From the NCBI GenBank assembly GCA_032718475.1, contig JAUCBJ010002187.1:46811-110810 (forward strand): a stretch of DNA of 64,000 nt, given 5' to 3'. Below, in pieces: positions 60,201-64,000 of this stretch (the first letter of the stretch is position 1; every line of letters starts with the position of its first letter). Source of the stretch: Nemertoderma westbladi. Its lineage: Eukaryota; Xenacoelomorpha; Nemertodermatida; Nemertodermatidae. The notes beneath the pieces were generated by a model. It was not told the origin of the DNA, made no database searches, and saw only the letters and a list, made by a program, of their open reading frames with translations. Both the position numbers and the translations under genes were made by a program.

Positions 60201-62357
60201 ACTGGCCTGTCAGTTCGCTCCATAACTTGGGACCCATGTAGTTGAAACTCAACTGGCCTGTCATACAGGTAGTTCGCTCCATAACTTGGGACCCATGTAG
60301 CTGAAACTCAACTGGCCTGTCAGTTCGCTCCATAACTTGGGACCTAGTAGCTGAAACTCAACTGGCCTGTCATACAGGTAGTTTGCTCCATAACTTGGGA
60401 CCCATTTAGCTGAAACTAACTGGCCTGTCAGTTCGCTCCATAAATTGGGACCCATGTGGATATCTGCAGGTAGTTCGCTCCATAACTTGGGACCCATGTA
60501 GCTGAAACTCAACTGGCCTGTCAGTTCGCTCCATAACTTGGGACCCATGTAGCTGGAACTCAACTGGCCTGTCAGATCGCTCCATAACTTGGGACCCATG
60601 TAGTTGAAACTCAACTGGGCTGTCATACAGGTAGTTCGCTCCATAACTTGGAACCCATGTAGTTGAAACTCAACTGGCCTGTCATACAGGTAGTTCGCTC
60701 CATAACTTTAGCACCATGTAGCTGAAACTCAACTGGCCTGTCATACAGGCAGTTCGCTCAATAACTTGGGACCCATGTGGATATCTGCAGGTAGTTCGCT
60801 CCATAACTTGGGACCCGTAGCTGAAACTCAACTGGCCTGTCAGTTCGCTCCACAAATTGGGACCCATGTGGATATCTGCAGGTAGTTCGCTCCATAACTT
60901 GGGACCCATGTAGCTGAAACTCAACTGGCCTGTCAGTTCGCTCCATAAATTGGGACCCATGTGGATATCTGCAGGTAGTTCGCTCCATAACTTGGGACCC
61001 ATGTAGCTGCAACTCAACTGGCCTGTCAGATCGCTCCATAACTTGGGACCCATGTAGCTGAAACTCAACTAGCCTGTTATACAGGTAGTTCGCTCCATAA
61101 CTTGGGACCCATGTAGCTGAAACTCAACTGGCCTGTCAGTTCGCTCCATAAATTGGGACCCATGTGGATATCTGCAGGTAGTTCGCTCCATAAATTGGGA
61201 CCCATGTAGCTGAAACTCAACTGGCCTGTCAGATCGCTCCATAACTTGGGACCCATGTAGTTGAAACTCAACTGGCCTGTTATACAGGTAGTTCGCTCCA
61301 TAACTTGGGCCCCGTGTAGCTGAAACTCAACTGGCCTTTCAGTTCGCTCCATAACTTGGGACCCATGTAGCTGAATCTCAACTGGCCTGTCATACAGGTA
61401 GTTCGCTCCATAACTTGGGACCCATGTAGCTGAAACTCAACTGGCCTGTCATACAGGTAGTTTGCTCCATAACTTGGGACCCATTTAGCTGAAACTCAAC
61501 TGGCCTGTCAGTTCGCTCCATAAATTGGGACCCATGTGGATATCTGCAGGTAGTTCGCTCCATAACTTGGGAGCCTGTCAGTTCGCTCCATAACTTGGGA
61601 CCCATGTAGCTGGAACTCAACTGGCCTGTCAGATCGCTCCATAACTTGGGATCCATGTAGCTGAAACTCAACTGGCCTGTCATACAGGTAGTTCGCTCCA
61701 TAAATTGGGACCCATGTAGCTGAAACTCAACTGGCCTGTCAGATCGCTCTATAACTTGAGACCCATGTAGCTGAAACTCAACTGGCCTGTTATACAGGTA
61801 GTTCGCTCCATAACTTGGGACCCATGTAGCTGAAACTCCACTGGCTTGTCAGTTCGCTCCATAACTTGGGACCTATGTAGCTGAAACTCAACTGGCCTGT
61901 CAGTTCGCTCCATAACTTGGGACCCATGTAGTTGAAACTCAACTGGCCTGTCATACAGGTAGTTCGCTCCATAACTTGGGACCCATGTAGCTGAAACTCC
62001 ACTGGCTTGTCAGTTCGCCCCATAACTTGGGACCCATGTAGCTGAAACTCCACTGGCTTGTCAGTTCGCTCCATAACTTGGGACCTATGTAGCTGAAACT
62101 CAACTGGCCTGTCAGTTCGCTCCATAACTTGGGACCCATGTAGCTGAAACTCAACTGGCCTGTCATACAGGTAGTTCGCTCCATAAATTGGGACCCATGT
62201 GGATATCTGCAGGTAGTTCGCTCCATAACTTGGGACCCATGTAGCTGAAACTCAACTGGCCTGTCAGTTCGCTCCATAACTTGGGACCCATGTAGCTGAC
62301 ACAGGTAGTTCGCTCCATAACTTGCGACCCATGTAGCTGAAACTCAACTGGCCTGTC
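57246..62357. repeat. 51-bp repeat array (17-codon unit of a LINE ORF), about 100 units
   Basis: On the minus strand the basic 51-bp unit reads MGPKLWSELTGQLSFSY. Three unit types alternate: 51 bp (GTCAGTTCGCTCC), about 59 bp with an extra TACAGGTA (GTCATACAGGTAGTTCG), and 42 bp containing GGATATCTGCAGGTAG, which encodes the natural LPADI continuation. The 51-bp and 42-bp units preserve frame and the 59-bp unit breaks it, which explains the ORFs of 60-196 codons inside. The right edge runs in frame into LINE C at 62358. Confidence 0.97.
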
Positions 62358-64000
62358 ACAGTGTTTCGAAGCGGAATCGTGACTCTTTCGGCAGACCCCT
62401 GTAGCCAATAGCAACCTTCTTCGAAGTGAATCAGATCAGCAATACTGTAGGTATGAGGGCGACAGTCCGTACTGTATCTTATACGATACATGTGCGATAA
62501 TACCATCGACTCCAATCTTTCTTTTACAGGAATGCAGTTTATTGCAACAAAATGCGAAGCGTTGATATGAACCCTTGGACCGAGCCCCAGGCAGAACCGT
62601 ATGCATTTTCGTTGCAAAGCTTCCAGACGCACCCGAGTAGCCTGTGTTATCGAGAAAAAACAGATAGCGGCATAATCCAGAAGCGGTTGTATTATTGTAT
62701 TACACAGTAGTCTACGCAAGGGTCTGTCCCAGATTGGTCCATTTCGATATAATAATTTAAGTCTAGCGTTCCCCTTCCTCACTGTCTTGAGGCCCATTTC
62801 TTCACCACTCAACTTGCTGTTTAAAATTGAGCCCAAGAAAGACACTGTTGTATTTCGAGTTATGGTGTTTCCCTGGCACTCTAAAGTGAAGTCATGTTCT
62901 AGATTCAGGGCGGACAGTCGCTGGTGTGACCGAAATATTATGCATTCTTTCTGTCTTATCAAAATTTATAGTAAGTTTATTTTCCACACTCCACTCCGAT
63001 ACTCTTTCCATGGCCCCATGTAACGACTTACATATATCCTTTTATTAATTATCCCCTGATTTTAGCAGCCTGATGTCATCAGCAAATTTAGGAGGCAGTG
63101 CATCGACCTATATTACTTGGTCGAAGTCGTTGGAGCCAACACCAAAACCCAGAACACCAAATATGGATCCTTGAGGCATTCCATTGTCCACCTCCAAAGT
63201 AGATGAATGATTCATACCAATTACAACGAACTGTATGACGAGATCCATTCTTGGGTAGATTTTGATGCTCCGATTGCTCTGAATTTGTCAATTAGAATGC
63301 TGTGGTTTACTGTATCGAACGCCTTTCTGTAATCAATCAAGACCATTGCCGTGAGTTTACCATTATCGATACATGTCCTTATGAAATCATCAGTTACCAG
63401 TGCAGTCTCGGTGGAGTAGCCTGGCCGAAAGCCTGATTGGTACTTGTTTATGAGGTTTCTACTTGTCGTATTCCATAATGCTGTACTGTAAAATATACTG
63501 TACCCTTTCGATAATTTTTGATACTATTGGTGGTAGAGAAATAGGTCCGTAGTTCCCCGAATCTGTTGTAATACCTTTTTTTATACAGTGGGATTAACCA
63601 ATACTATTTTGTATATGTTTGGGAATGTAGCTGTTGATATAGATAGGTTTACCAAGTCGGTTACTGGGGAAGCAAGAACGTCCATTGCAGCAGCCAATGC
63701 AACACCTGGAGGAATCTCGTCAGGGCCTGTAGCATTGTTGGAGTTTATGTTCTGGAAAATTTTTGTTACATCTGCTATGCTAACTTTAGATAATTGAAGG
63801 TCGTTTTCACAGACACCCAGATTTGAGTAGTTTTCCTGAGTTGATTGTGTTCCATACTTCCCAGTGGCAGGTGGCATTGATGACACTAAGTTATCTGCGA
63901 TGCTGGTGAAATATGTATTAAATTCTTCACAAATGCGACTTTCATCGTAGCAAACATCCTTTTCTATTTGTAGTCCATTTATCCTGTTTGGATTTCCTTT
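62358..64000 (-). pseudogene. LINE C: CR1/Jockey-like reverse transcriptase, partial
   Basis: Minus-strand motifs in order from the window edge are NATGPDEIPP, a degraded GNYGPISLPPIVSKIIER, then YQSGFRPGYSTETALV, TAMVLIDYRKAFDTVNHSIL, GMPQGSIFGVLGF, an internal TAG, KFADDIRLLKSGD (the catalytic ADD), and from 62962 a 200-codon open C-terminal region with SFLGSILNSKLS, LDYAAICFFS, LEALQRKCIRFCLGL and ERVTIPLRNTVTGQLSFSY, which passes in frame into the 51-bp array. Stops and frameshifts show it is inactive. It continues past the window; the natural C-terminus is at 55539. Confidence 0.88.

Noticed and set aside
57283-62414. ORFs of 60-196 codons made of GPKLWSELTGQLSFSY or GSQVMERTDRPVEFQLH units
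   Set aside because: These are alternative frames of the 51-bp array. The GPKLWSEL frame reflects the LINE ancestor, but unit-length variants break it, and no promoter or intact LINE reads through.

Overview
The window looks like AT-rich nuclear DNA from an invertebrate animal, probably marine; I could not fix the species. The evidence is a spliced gene with GT-AG introns, several non-LTR retrotransposons, Penelope-like elements with a GIY-YIG endonuclease, hAT and Harbinger-like non-autonomous DNA transposons, a tRNA-derived SINE and large minisatellites. No bacterial-type operons, rRNA or canonical tRNA genes were found.

Positions 2378-21951 hold one convincing host gene, on the minus strand. 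I assembled seven coding exons by matching splice sites and reading phase: 21949-21817, 17649-9532, 8914-8762, 6036-5877, 3452-3301, 2801-2639 and 2450-2378. They encode about 2983 residues: a long Ser/Arg/Lys-rich N-terminal half, about eleven tandem CCCH plus CCHC zinc modules, a Pro/Ser-rich linker, and a complete C-terminal TatD-type metal-dependent nuclease domain closest to TATDN2. Its introns carry a 24-bp minisatellite (intron 4), a palindromic Penelope-like fragment with a nested insertion (intron 3), and a second Penelope remnant plus nested hAT elements (intron 1).

Positions 22000-35000 are intergenic. They hold a 24-bp minisatellite split by a TAA-flanked MITE, foldback elements, a SINE, several MITEs, a tandem repeat of about 155 bp and LINE remnants. 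A short module of about 55 bp recurs inside elements with unrelated termini.

Positions 35130-49330 are a minus-strand LINE reverse-transcriptase remnant split by about 13.7 kb of a 41-bp repeat that matches the LINE's own coding sequence. Positions 50299-52014 are another LINE fragment between 200-bp direct repeats. Positions 55539-64000 are a third, CR1/Jockey-like LINE on the minus strand whose C-terminal motif is amplified about 100-fold as a 51-bp (17-codon) repeat. A hammerhead-ribozyme motif lies at 54950-54992.

The most unusual theme is that three separate arrays can each be traced to a unique sequence still present at the array edge: an exon/5' splice-site junction, a reverse-transcriptase core motif, and a reverse-transcriptase C-terminal motif. 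All calls were made by eye, without database searches.
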